A stretch of DNA of 64,000 nt. Source: Latrodectus hesperus. Its lineage: Eukaryota; Arthropoda; Arachnida; Araneae; Theridiidae. The stretch covers positions 79,731,085 through 79,795,084 of the forward strand of contig CM075855.1 of the NCBI GenBank assembly GCA_037975125.1, in the 5' to 3' direction. The notes under the pieces are model-generated. The model ran no database searches. It saw nothing but the letters and a program-made list of their open reading frames with translations, and was not told where the DNA came from. How positions within the stretch are numbered: position 1 is the first letter of the stretch; every line of letters begins with the position of its first letter. A program made the position numbers and the translations under genes. Below, in pieces: positions 24,086-42,290 of the stretch.

Positions 24086-24813
24086 GCAAATTTCGTATTT
24101 TTAGAAGCTTTCTGATTGTAAAATAGTGTGTTCGGGGTTGTTGCTGTATCGTTTAAAATCCGTAGTTTTCCTGATCTTCAATGTTTTCTATTTTACTTCT
24201 TTTTTCCCGCAATATGCATCTTTCAAAACTTAAATTTCAGTAATCCTTAATTTTTCCTATGACTGACCCATTTAATTAAAATTCTATGCCGACACTCATA
24301 ATTTTGTAGTCGTTTGGAAATAGGGTTGAAGATAAAGAAGTATTTAATTTAAGAAATATTTTTTTTAAATTTAATGCGCAAGGAACAATATTTGATATTT
24401 TCATTTCTTGGACATTAGATTAAGTTATTCTATCTGAAATATTTACTATACATCACACAAATGTAAACATGAATAATGTATGAAGGAAATTCGATATCTA
24501 TATTGTGCTATTTTTCATTTATATGTTTAAAAAATGAGTTATTTTTAAGAGTTCCTGATTTTATGAAGTGGCAGATAATCAAAAATCTCTTATTTTCCAT
24601 TCGTGAAGCATTTGTTGAACCTACTTCATAAAGTAATAGATATGTATACATTCGAATTAAATAAATTTATAAAAAGTTAACTTAAAGTGACTTTACTTTT
24701 TATATTCAGTTTGCTTAGTTTCTAAAATTCTTGCCAAAAGTTTTTAGTTTAAAGTAAATCACTAAAAGCAGAGTTTTCTTGCATTAAAAATTGCAGAAAT
24801 TTTATGTAATGTT

Positions 24814-25080
24814 GTTGTTGCCGTGTGCCAGCTAGGCTGGCAATATGGGGTGCGCTGCTTCACTTTTTCAACTGAACTATTTTGGTGTGGAGTCCGACTT
24901 CTTCAGTACACACATGCCATAGAGACCCGCTTATAGGGTAGGCAACCATTTACAATACATTCATACACAGAAAGGACAAAGACAGGATAGATATAGTACA
25001 TCCATACCCGAACTGGGATTCGAACCCAGGACCTCCCTATCCGTAGTTAGAGACTCTGACCACTAGACAGGGCGGTCGGG
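24814..25080 (-). mobile_element. SINE family F, minus strand, 16-bp TSD
   Basis: The tRNA-like head at the right end reads on the minus strand as GTCTAGTGGTCAGAGTCTC (A box) and GGGTTCGAATCCCAG (B box). The 3' tail is (CAA)n, seen as GTTGTTGTTG on the left. AATTTTATGTAATGTT flanks at 24798-24813 and 25081-25096. A well-preserved insertion of about 267 bp. Confidence 0.93.
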
Positions 25081-25153
25081 AATTTTATGTAATGTTCAAT
25101 CAAAAAGCTCTTATTAGCCCAAAATTTAAGGAATTTTTCCCGTAAGTACAACT

Positions 25154-25204
25154 TAAGCATATAGTATTTGTATAAGCCCATAAGCATATAGTATTTGTAT
25201 AAAC
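25154..25204. repeat. Tandem duplication, 27-bp period
   Basis: TAAGCATATAGTATTTGTAT occurs at 25154 and again at 25181. Confidence 0.9.
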
Positions 25205-25599
25205 TTTAGAGGAATATTTTTTACTTCTGTTCTTACTTTATAAGTACATAAATTTTTTCCTTTCTCTTTCAATAAATCTGGTATTTTATATAGATTAAGA
25301 AAATGTGTCAATGAGCCATTCATTTATCATATATGTTATTCTTATTTTAAAAATAAAAAATTTGTTACTTATATAGAAATAATTGCGCCTCATGTTTACA
25401 AAAAGGTAGCTTTGCTTACTAATACAGTATTTTATCTAAGTATACACTCAATACAAATTTCATTTCTAGAAATAAAAAGAGCAAAAACTTTATGTTGCGT
25501 TGATTCCCTTCATTCTTTAAGAAACTGCAATTAAAAGATAAATACTTGGAAATTATAATTATGACATTGGTATAAACTTAACTGTCTTTTATATAATTT

Positions 25600-26090
25600 C
25601 TTCCCCTCACATAGCACTCAGAAAGCTATCAACGTTTAATTGCTTGGCTTTCACCACTAATGTCATCTCTCCACTAAAAGTTCTAAGGAAGATGCAATAG
25701 AGAGCGGTTCTTCGTATTTCTTTTTCAACTGTCGTCTCGCACATTAAGGTCATCTTCTGAAGCAACGCTCTTAAGCTATCAATTTCTATTGGTACACAAA
25801 ATTGTTATTCCGGCGTTTGGCATCATTAAACGTTTATGGTGGGCGGCGAAATAAAGCACCCCTCGTAAATAGAAAATAGCGTCGTAAAAATTCTGACCCA
25901 TGAAAAGCGGATGTTTTGTGCGGATTTCGCTGACGGCTTACAAGCAGCTTGTTATAAGACCTTGGTAATCTTCGGTTTTCCATGTTATCGAATATAGTGA
26001 ATGAGTATCACGTTCTGTTTCGTTGCCAAATTTGGCGAGATCGACTTTTGGATAAGCCAATCACGTAATTGCTTAAGAATCATTTTATTG
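25600..26090. other. GC-balanced intronic block, unexplained
   Basis: For nearly 500 bases the sequence is richer in G and C and in non-repetitive words than the flanking intron, with no open frame, splice-flanked exon or transposon motif recognised. It could be a regulatory element or an old unrecognised repeat. Confidence 0.35.
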
Positions 26091-32610
<6,520 letters not shown>

Positions 32611-32746
32611 CCGAGCAAGTAGCCGAATGGTTTGCGTAACATCGGTTTAACAGTTCGTGGGTTCGGAATCCACTTTAAACCGTAGTTCCTGATTGAATTA
32701 GCACTCGTTTGTAAAAAATGACTGTTGAACGACAAGGAAACCGAAC
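32611..32746 (+). mobile_element. SINE family A, internal deletion
   Basis: Head AAGTAGCCGAATGGTTTGCG, then GTTCGTGGGTTCG jumps straight to GAATCCACTTTAAACCGTAG, so the segment between the B box and the body is lost at the shared word TTCG/GAATCC. The tail is present. Confidence 0.85.
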
Positions 32747-33728
32747 TAAAATTTTCTAAAAAACCAATTTTATGAAAAAGTTTGAAAAAAACCAATTTTT
32801 AAAAAGAAAAAAAGGGAATTTGAATTTTTAACTAAATTTATTACCTAAAGAGACATAATACTAGAACTAAAGTTAATTATTTTCAACATTTGCATTATTT
32901 TTTTCTATAAACTATTTGGTATACAAATATTGACCATGTTTAATCCATTTAAAACATTTTCATTCTTTTCAGAGTTAAAAATATTTTTAAGCTTCCAGCA
33001 TATAAATTGTAGTAAATTAACATAATTTTTTACAAAGTACCATTATATTAGAAAATGATATTTCTGTGACAAGAGATTTAATAAGGTTGACAGTTTGGAG
33101 AGAAAAAAACAAAGTACCTAGTTAATTAGTATTAAAAGTATTCTTTTTTTCTATTTATGTTTTCAAAGAAAATTCTTTTACTTTTTTATTAAAACTTTTT
33201 TCTTCTGAAGTTTAGAGGTCTACTTAAATTTCCAAATATCAAGTAGTTCTTGAACTCGTCAAAATGCGGTGTACAAAATTTCGAAACTTGTTTCATACTA
33301 GTGCAGTATTCGTGTCATGTAATTAATTAAAGACTATTTATTTTTATTAAGTCACATATTCTCTGAAGTTTTATCCTAAGGAGCTTATTAATTAATAAAG
33401 GAAAAGTATACTTCGCAAGATTTTTTTTATTTTTTGTGAATATCTTATTTAATTCCACAAAGCGAAATTCTTTGTGAATTAAGTGTGTTCTATGATTATC
33501 TTAACGTAAACAATGCTACATGTTCTGTGTTTATTTTCATAAGCCAACGATGGTCTGAATTTTTGGCAACAAACGATAATTTAAAAGTTACAGTTAACTG
33601 TGACATTTTTATCAGAAGTTCTATTATCTCGCCTTATGACTTTTATTTTGAAGTAAAATTTTAATAAGACATTTTTAGTTGAATGTTGTGAAAAAAGTTT
33701 AATTGAATAAAAATCTTTCTAAAAAATT

Positions 33729-34430
33729 TTAGAAAATGCTGTTTTTTAAGGAAAAAGTAAAACACGTCACTAATGCTGGGGAAACTTGTTGATTTTTTAT
33801 TGTTACTCGTTATTTAATTATCGTAAAAGTGATTATGAACGGTTGCCGCTCTGGCCTTCTATTCAATAGCACGTGGGTTCGAATCTCACCTTGTATATGG
33901 ATGTTTCTATTGGTTAGGAATTCACTTCAAATTTTAGGCACCGATCTAATTAGCACCCCTGGGGAAAATGACTATTGGGCGATAAAGAAACCAAAACACA
34001 AAATTGGTTTTTTTAGAAATTCTCTTTAAATTACTATTTTTGTGTTCAGATGCAAATATTTATAAAATATTATATAAAATATATCAAAAATCCTGTTTTT
34101 TTAAAGAGAGTGAAACACGTCAGTGATACAGAAGAAATATTTTTATTGTTATTTATCATCTAATTTTCATAAAAATGATTATGAATAGTTGGTGCCCTAG
34201 CCTTCGGTTCAATAGTTCATAGGTTCGTTTCCCACCTAGTGGAATTTTGTAGTAGTTTCAAATCTATTTCAAATTGTAGGTCCTAGTTTATAATTAGCAT
34301 TCGTGCAAAAAATAACCGTTGAAAGTCAAATATACCTAATCAAATCATGAAATTAATTTTTTTAATGTTCTTTTAAATTACTATTATTGTTTTCAAAAGC
34401 AAATCAAATACATGCCACCTTATATACATC
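33729..34430 (+). repeat. Tandem duplication (about 350 bp) containing two SINE A copies
   Basis: GAAACACGTCA-like, TTATTGTTA-like and GATTATGAA words recur in the same order about 350 bases apart (33831 and 34177 for GATTATGAA). Each unit holds an old SINE A: about 33831-33997 and 34177-34350. Both units share flanking, non-SINE sequence, so this is a segmental duplication, not two insertions. Confidence 0.75.
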
Positions 34431-34573
34431 AACACTGCTGTGTGTCTCTAATTGAAGAGTGATAAGATATTGGGGGAACTACCTCCAATCTTCCAAAGCG
34501 ATTCATAAACTTAGAATGTAGAATTTCCAACTTGAGATCCTATCTATAAAGATACTTCTCCCTTTTTTTCCAG

Positions 34574-34740
34574 TGGGACTAAGAATTCCCGCCCCGTGGA
34601 AGTGGATTTTATTCTTTATCTCATAAAATCTGCAGACGAGATCGCTCTGGAGCATCTGGCAACGGTCTTCCACGAGAAGCTGAATTCCAACAATACTTTT
34701 GCCAGGTATCGTGTGGATCCCAGCAGGACAGCTTTCGAAA
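34574..34740 (+). CDS. Exon 5: SEA domain C-terminal half
   Basis: The acceptor is CCCTTTTTTTCCAG. It encodes residues 706-761, starting NGTKNSRPVEVDFILYL, the SEA hairpin and strand, followed by helix IALEHLATVFHEKLN and the final strand FARYRVDP. The autoproteolysis motif of cleaving SEA domains (G-S-V-V-V or close) is replaced here by N-S-R-P-V-E-V, so cleavage is not expected. Several N-X-S/T sites are present. The donor is A|GTAAGT at 34741, phase 1. The upstream intron of about 23.7 kb is the longest in the window. Confidence 0.9.
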
Positions 34741-35308
34741 GTAAGTTTCGCTTTTTTACTTCTTTTATCTAACGAAAAGAATAAGTAAAATTTTCAGTTT
34801 TTGTGTGCTTCACCCGAACTTTTGGATCTTAAAATCAGCTCTTGGGTTTACAGGAAGGTATTGAAATTGGCAGAAATTTTTCGTTGTTTGAATATATTCT
34901 TTTTTCCATCTGCAAAAGCTGTAGGATTATTATTTTTTTTATTTTATAAATGAATTCATATTTCGCTTATTCTTTTCACAGATATAAATTTTTATTGCAG
35001 CATATTAGATTTAAATTCAAATTGCAGTCTGTAGAATATTTTTGAAATAAATTTTTGCATATATACTTTCGTGGTATCTTCAGCATCATAATACATAAAA
35101 TATTCTAATATTTTTAATACTTTCTTGAGTAAATACAGATAAAGTATTGGATCACGTATATCATTAATTTAAATTCAAAAAATTATGAAAATACAATATC
35201 GAGTTTAATAAAATATCTCTCTTAGATATCATTTAGGTGATATCTCTATAGAAATTTCTACTGAAGTACAGTTTATTATAAGGCATGAAATCTTTACTTC
35301 ATAATAAT
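34741..35308. other. Intron 5 start, nothing recognised
   Basis: AT-rich sequence with no gene or repeat signal seen. Confidence 0.5.
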
Positions 35309-35322
35309 TAGCTGAGATGATA

Positions 35323-35725
35323 GCCAAATGTTTACCACTTTTGCCTTTAGTTTAACAGTGTGCAAAACATGGCCGTTTAACGACAAACCAACCAACAAAC
35401 CAGCTATCCATATTAAATTAAAATTCTAAAATATGTATTTGTATCCGCCATTTTTGTCTCGTTGAACTGTTGCCAAATGTTTAGCACTTTTGCCTTTAGT
35501 TTAACAGTTCGTGGGTTCGAATTTCACCTTGGGTTTGGATGTTTGTAGTGGTTCGGATTCCACTTTAAAACGTTGATCCTGGTCTACTTAGTCCTCGTGT
35601 GCAAAACATGGCCGTTTAGCGACAAACCAACCAACAAACCAGCTATCCATATTAAATTAAAATTCTAAAATGTGTATTTGTATCCGCCATTTTTGTCTCG
35701 TTGAACTGTTGCCAAATTTATCAGT
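35323..35725 (+). repeat. Tandem duplication of SINE A plus flank, unequal units
   Basis: Unit 1 (35323-35471, 149 bp) and unit 2 (35472-35710, 239 bp) share GCCAAATGTTTA at the start and the flank CAGCTATCCATATTAAATTA to the end; a third start follows at 35711. Unit 1 lacks a 90-bp middle part of the SINE, from after TTTAACAGT to before GTGCAAAACATGG. Confidence 0.9.
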
Positions 35726-36435
35726 CTAATTTCATATAATTCTTTAAGACCTGCAAAAGTTCTTTAATAAACTGAAGATCAATCAGATAAATTAGATTTC
35801 GAGAAGTGAAGTATGGAAAACCAGACAATCACAAATGCGATTTTTATTTAAAATTATAAGTCTCGTAATTATTTTATTTCAGTTCTTGTTTTGAATGGTT
35901 TATTTCCAGTTATTTTGAGTGTGGTTAAATAGTTTAATATATTTTTTGTGTCACTAAAATAATAGATAAAACTTATTGGTTACATTTTACCATGCTAATG
36001 TGCAGCTGTTTGCGGATTTAAAATTATTTAAATTTTCTTTACTTAAAACATGCTGTTCTAAAGTTTCATTTGATTCCTAAACTTAGAATTTCCTTAAAAT
36101 AAAAAAAAATTCAAAGGCTGCAATAGATTGTAGTCTTTAATGATATTTATTTTTTATTTATCTTATTTGTTCCAATTGGGTTGATATAAAATATCGTTTC
36201 ACTATATTTTAATTTGTTGTAGTTAATACGATATTTAATGATTCTGAAATTTCATTTAATTGAGTATGTAACTTAATAGTAATGAACTCTTGCAGTATTT
36301 ATGCAAATATTAGACCATTCTCTTGGGTAATGTACATTTAAATCAGACTGTAATATTAAATAATTTGAAAATCTGAATCAGGAAAATATAACTTCATGAT
36401 TTAAGAGCTTAAAACCTTGTGATTTTTTTTTCATC
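35726..36435. other. Intron 5 segment, nothing recognised
   Basis: AT-rich sequence with no gene or repeat signal seen. Confidence 0.5.
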
Positions 36436-36436
36436 G

Positions 36437-36740
36437 CAGGTCAGTATCGATTACGAAAACTCAATGGCATGACACCCCATATAAAGACCAAGCCCTATAG
36501 TTCCCATGTCTGTTTTCGTGTGACCGAGAGCTTCAGAGTGCCAAGTATGTGCCCCGGTTAGGTGGTCAGACTATTGCGAAACCCTCAACGTTTAGTTTCC
36601 AAGCATTCTTGGTACTCAGTGGTAGATAAGCGATCCATTGAAGAAGTGAAAGACTGAGTCGACTTAGTCCATCTTGAGGATCGAACCGTGGACCTGTAAT
36701 TTGAGATCACGAAGTACTATCACTAAGCTACCGGATTTGT
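36437..36740 (-). mobile_element. SINE of another family, minus strand
   Basis: On the minus strand, CCGGTAGCTTAGTGATAGTA and GGTCCACGGTTCGATCCTC form tRNA-like A and B boxes near 36735-36670; a GC-balanced body of about 200 bp follows down to 36437. Confidence 0.75.
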
Positions 36741-38214
36741 ATGTGTCGATGATGCGAACGCGAATTTACGATGCATAACCATAAAAAGCTAGTTTCAAAG
36801 AATTTATATAAATATAAGTAATTTCTTTCTCGTTTAGTTTCAGATTTTTAGTTTACTTGCATTCTTGTTTTTTTATTCTATTTGGCTTGATTCTTGTTTC
36901 ATTAACTTTATTTCCTAGACTTTTTATGAAATAGTACCATAATTTTATGGTATATATACTTTTTCTCTGATTTCAGTTATATACATAAAATTTCTATGTA
37001 CTTCATAAATCGTTTATATAAATTATACTAATTTTATTATGTTAAATTAAACAATATTCTATAAATTTTAAACATGAATATGGATCCATTAAAATATGTG
37101 TACATTTGACAAGATTAAATGTTTCAAAATCAAAATAATCAAAAACAAAAATCGAATATTTCGAATTGCTCCACAAGTAAATGAATCATTTGGAGCCAAA
37201 TTAATTGCTCAATTAATGCTACAAAAAACTAAGCAGCAGTTAACATGTACTCTTAAGCAAAACAATTAAAGCATTTTTTCAGTTTTTTCCAGTTGATTTT
37301 CAGTTTGTATTACAAAAATATAAAATATTTACAAGGCATATCAATAGCTGTGGCAATTGTTAATTCATACAGCTATTTTTATATTTCTTCAAAGAAGTTG
37401 TTTTTAATTTTTTTATTATTATCCACATAACTGTCATTTATTAAAACTGACGGAGTAAGCAATTGTTTCAAATAGTTTTAATTATAATAGTTACATAAGC
37501 ATTTCCCTATTGAATATTTTTCATCTTCCACTTTTCCCAAAAATCTCTCACACATAAACGAGAATGTGAGTGGGAAGGTGCATGAATAAAAACTTGCATA
37601 ACTTCTCTAAAAATTCAAATTTTCAGCCCTGTGTTTGGCGTCAAATATTTGTCTTCCTCCTAACGTCTGAGAACTCCCTCCTACGGGACTTCTCAGACGT
37701 TAAAATATTTTAAGTTTCAATATCTCCTTCTGTAACTAGCCTTTTTTTTTTTTGGTCCCGAAGAATATATTTAATAAAGGGAAGCAGTCATGCTTACTTT
37801 GAGATAAAATTTTACAGCTTATTTTAATTGATAAATATAAGCTTATGCGTCGGTTTCTAAACCAGATTGTCTTTTCGTTGGGAATGGAGAAATTTTTATG
37901 ATGCTACGAGACAGAAGTTTTAAATTGTTTTATGAATTTCGGTTACTGTGAGCCTGTGTATTCTGTTATAAAATGTTTTTTTTATTTTATTTCACTTCTG
38001 GAAACTTTTCGCAAAGCATTTCTAAATTAAAATTATTTTACGAGCATTAGTTTAAAACGTTCTCTACACGTGGGACATTTTTAATTTTCCACCCAAATAA
38101 CATAAGACTTTTGAAACAAAATTTAATATTTTTTGGTTACTCCTGCAACACATGCTAGACTTAAACTTTCGTTACATTGCCATAAAAATAGCATTGTTAA
38201 AATGTGTATCTTGG
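36741..38214. other. Intron 5 segment with one hairpin
   Basis: AT-rich. AACGTCTGAGAACTCCC at 37662-37678 pairs with 37685-37701 (17 bp, one mismatch, 6-base loop). Confidence 0.6.
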
Positions 38215-38330
38215 GTCCCTAGTCACTGATGCAATAGGTTATTATGTACCTTTGGTTCAACAGTTCATAGATTCGATTCCCATCTTTTGAGGATTTTTGT
38301 AGTCATTCGGAAAATTGTTGAGGGTTAACT
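38215..38330 (+). mobile_element. SINE family A, old fragment
   Basis: TTTGGTTCAACAGTTCATAG, then ATTCGATTCCCATC and TTTTTGTAGTCATTCGG. Confidence 0.65.
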
Positions 38331-38391
38331 GACTAAAGTTTTTAGTCAATGTTCCTATGTGGTTAATTCGAGCTCATGAAGTGATGATTAA

Positions 38392-38545
38392 AGCAGGGTG
38401 AGAATTCCGCCTATTGTTTAACTAGTCATAAGTTCGATTCCTAGCTTGAAATGAATACTTATAGTGGTTTGGAATTCATGTTAAATTATGAATTAAGGTC
38501 GAATAAGACCTGTGTACAAAAATTGAACGAGAGGTGCCAAAACAA
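38392..38545 (+). mobile_element. SINE family A, old copy
   Basis: GTTTAACTAGTCATAAGTTC, ATTCCTAGCTTGAA, TATAGTGGTTTGGAATTC and the tail words GAACGAGAGGTGCCAAAAC. Confidence 0.65.
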
Positions 38546-40440
38546 ATATTACGCCAAATGGCGTGATAAGGCATGAATAGGGTTTCATTTTTTCAATCGT
38601 AAGTAAATGTTCCTCCTTTGCTGTCTCCTAACTTTGTCAAAAGCAGGTCATTATAGCCTTTATTTATCTTAATTATACTATAAATGCACATAATTTTTAT
38701 TTTTAATATCTCAGATTGTTGATTACTTAGCAAATTTACCATTTCTGTTTTGCCTACAATATGGAGTAACTTATTGATTCCAATAGTTTAAATTTGTCTT
38801 TTTTTACAATGTATATTGTTTGCTTGATAATTCAAAGTGCTTTTTTTTACAATTTCATTCTCTCTCTCATTTGGAAAAAAAAACTTCATTATATAAACTT
38901 GTATATTACCAAACATAATATCGTAAAAATTGTTCCCATTTAAATCTCATCCAATTTTCCGAATCTGAAACTTACTGATATTATGCTCAATATTTATAAA
39001 TTAAAATCTAGTGCATTCAATTCCGAAATATGTCAAATAATATTTATTAAGATTTGATATTTTATCCTGAAAAAAATCGCCAAATGATATATATTTCCAT
39101 AATACCAAAAGTGGTAATGCTTATATCTTTTCCTGCAATAAAACTTATTTCCAAACTTTCAAATATCAATATCATTATGAATCCAAACGACAAAATAATT
39201 TAAAATTCTCTTCCCCATTCTGCAGGGGTGTTTTCGATTAATGATAAAAACGGAAAGAACAACCTGCTATTCTTTCTCATAAAACGAGAAGTCTAACTTA
39301 TAAATATATTGATCGTCGGCATTGTCCAGTAATTTAGTTTGCAAGGAAATTGGGTCTTGTTAATTTATGTTCAACAATGTCTCCTCGGCAACGCTGTAGC
39401 AAATCAGGATGGTGTGTTTTTTTTTCCTCCCTCTAAGTTAATGGAAAAAAAAGAAAACTTTGTTACTAAGCAAGGGTAATTATCTCTCACAACTGGTTTA
39501 CTTTGATCGTAAATTTGACTAAGTGTTGAATTACTTTGAAAATTTCTCTTTGTTAAACATTGTTTATTAATATTTGAAATTATTTATGACTTTAAGGAAT
39601 TTTGCTACTGTCGGGAAAAATTTTATTTTTGGTCATATATATATTATAAAATGTGCATTTTAAAAATTAAAAAGGGAACTAAAGATTAAAAAAAATATCT
39701 GGAACTTTAGATGAATGGGATGTCTTAAATGGAGTTTGTAAAGTTACAATCACATTCGGAGATTTTTTGGGGGTTCATTTATTTGAATGAAAAGATTTTT
39801 TGGTCATTTTCTTTGAAGGATTTTCCCAAGAGAGCCGTCACTGTTTTCAGAAACAGATTATTTTAAAAGCTCAACGCTTGGCAAAAATTTCCAAAACAGT
39901 TAACAAAAAATATCCGCAAGAAATAACTAAATGATATGTAAGATCTTAAAGTCCTTATACGTCACCAACCAAAAATTAGAAAAATTCACTTTCGAATTGT
40001 AGTAGTAAATTTTTGCTTTAAAATGTGTTTTTAATTCTAATGTTTTAATTTCATATCAAATACCAGGTTATCGTTACGTTTATTGACAAAATAATTTCAG
40101 TTCTTATTTAAATACTATTACAAAATAAAGATATTTCATTATTTTTTTTATTTTATTTCTGATTCACTGGTTACAATCTATAAATATATTTAGTTGCCTT
40201 ATTTATTAATAAAAATTCGTTTATTTTTGCAGAAATGAAAATACCTTTGTGTTTAAAATATAATGGAAATTTGAATCATGCATTTTTAAATATCTTCCCA
40301 AATGCATTTTAGAATCTTCTATCAAATTACATGTTTGTTTTTGATGAATAATTTCTCCTGGGTGTAAAAATTTGTCAAACATCTCAATGCCTAAGCAAAA
40401 ATATTTACAAAATATTTAGTCATTTATCGATTTTTATGCT
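38546..40440. other. Intron 5 segment, one GC-balanced block
   Basis: Mostly AT-rich. About 39205-39415 is less AT-rich (CCCCATTCTGCAGGGGTG, CTCCTCGGCAACGCTGTAGC) without a recognised gene or repeat. Confidence 0.4.
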
Positions 40441-40516
40441 AAAAATTTAAATGATTAAACATAGTGGCAAAATATAATGTTATATTTTGCCACTATGTTT
40501 AATCATTTAAATTTTT
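40441..40516. repeat. Perfect 36-bp palindrome with 4-base loop
   Basis: Arms 40441-40476 and 40481-40516 are exact reverse complements; the loop is ATGT. The centre of each arm contains GTGGCAAAATATA or its complement. The arms stop abruptly at both ends. Confidence 0.97.
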
Positions 40517-41309
40517 CACTATTAAAATAACAGATATCAGAAAAATATCCCATATTATCAGTGTTTTCATCTCAAAAGTGCAAAATATCAAATTTTATGA
40601 ATTATCACACTCCGAGTTTTATGTTGTATTTAACAAAAAAATTATCGCTTTTAAAGGCCTAGAATAATTTATTAAGTAAAAATATATCTAGTATTAATGT
40701 ATCTTTCTTAACATATAAAAACCTAAACAAAAATGAACAGAATATAACCTGAAAATTATGAATCTCATTGATGATTATCATAATTTTTACTATTTTATAA
40801 AATTATGTGTTTTGAAATTTACATTTTTAAACCTTAAAATTTAATAAATAAGCATAACTGGAGTTTCAATAGAATTTTAAGTGACTCAATTGTCATGGCT
40901 TTGTTCCGAATTTAGAATGGGAAACCAAATATTTTGAGATAAAATAATATCGATGTGTTTATAAAAAGAATGCTTTATTTAAAACTTTCTCATCAGAATA
41001 CTTAAGTACTTTAATTAATAATACGTAATGAGCAAATTAACTGCTTAAATTTTACAATAATGAGTGACTCTAACTAAATATTTATTGTCCCCTCCCCCCG
41101 AAAAAATTTCCCCTCCCCATGAAGATTTTTCTTAGAGTTCTCAGTTTATGATGAAAGCTAATCATAAACCTCAAAACATTATCATTCCATTAATACTGTT
41201 AGAGCAGTCAATGGATTTTCTTCGCAGCAGATAAATTTTTGGAGATTCTTTTGAAAGCTTAAGAATTTAAACTTTTATGAAATTATTGCCAAATTGTGAA
41301 TTTTCATAT

Positions 41310-41435
41310 CTGATGTTAAGAAACTCACGTGTTCGATTCTCAATGTATGTTTGTAATGATATGAAGTAACTGTTTTATAATATCGTTCTCGATTCAATAA
41401 TTACTTTTGTGTAAAATTAACTTAAAGGAAAACTC
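41310..41435 (+). mobile_element. SINE family A, very old fragment
   Basis: AAACTCACGTGTTCGATTCTC and ATGTATGTTTGTAATGAT resemble the B box and body; much decayed. Confidence 0.4.
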
Positions 41436-41799
41436 AAAAATGAAAATATTTAATAATTCTCAAAATGACCCGAGTTGTGTAAGGTCTGCCAGATATTTTG
41501 CTATTCGTAAGTATGTTTTCTAAGCAATCGAGGTACTGAATACACTATTAAGCTGCAAATTCCAGTAAAAACTGTATTTAGACTATTGTTTTTTTATATA
41601 AAACTTCCATAATTGTCTTATAAAAATAATTAGTATAATTTCCAAAATACAAATTAATGCTATACTATTGTATTTCGCCAAAATCTTAAAAATTGCTGCT
41701 ATTCTGTTGAATCTGAGTTGTAATATGCACTACGCCTCATGTGAGATTTAAATTGCTTATGAGATCGAAATTTTAGCATCCTTTTCTATTATCTTTTCA

Positions 41800-42290
41800 C
41801 TCACTCTTCACCTTTTATGACAGCAAGCGCCGATACAATTTTCCCAATTAGTTGCTGTCGAGATTATAAGATTCGTTTCAGCTTGGTGATGCCCTTAAGG
41901 ACATTCGGAACAGAAATGAAATATGTTGGGAGAGATTTCCGAGATTACCTTTCTTGGTAAACAGATAAGTCTTAAGTTCCGAGCATTAGAATTCGTAATT
42001 ATTTGGCAAACAATATCTTATTATCTTTGTGAAATGTCGCCAAGATATATTTATTAAATTAACATCGAACGCCCGAGCACTTTCAACATAGTTTCACTCT
42101 TGGCCTAAACCATTCCAAACTAATTCAGTTAGTTCGGAAGAGATCAAATATGCTGCTGTGGCAGGGATCAATGATAGAAACACCCCTTTCTCGCCAAACA
42201 CTTCCCTAAGTGAAAGTTCTGCAGAGAGAGACTATTTTCTTTGGATGGGGAAATCGGGTTATCATTGATTTCCCTCGTTTCTTGGTTCTT
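41800..42290. other. GC-balanced intronic block, unexplained
   Basis: About 490 bases with more mixed composition than the surrounding intron (for example CAGCAAGCGCCGATACAAT and GCAGGGATCAATGATAG) and no coding frame or repeat recognised. Confidence 0.35.

Noticed and set aside
25016..25080. A genuine tRNA gene on the minus strand
   Set aside because: It has A and B boxes, but it continues into a body and CAA tail with a 16-bp target duplication, so it is a SINE head.
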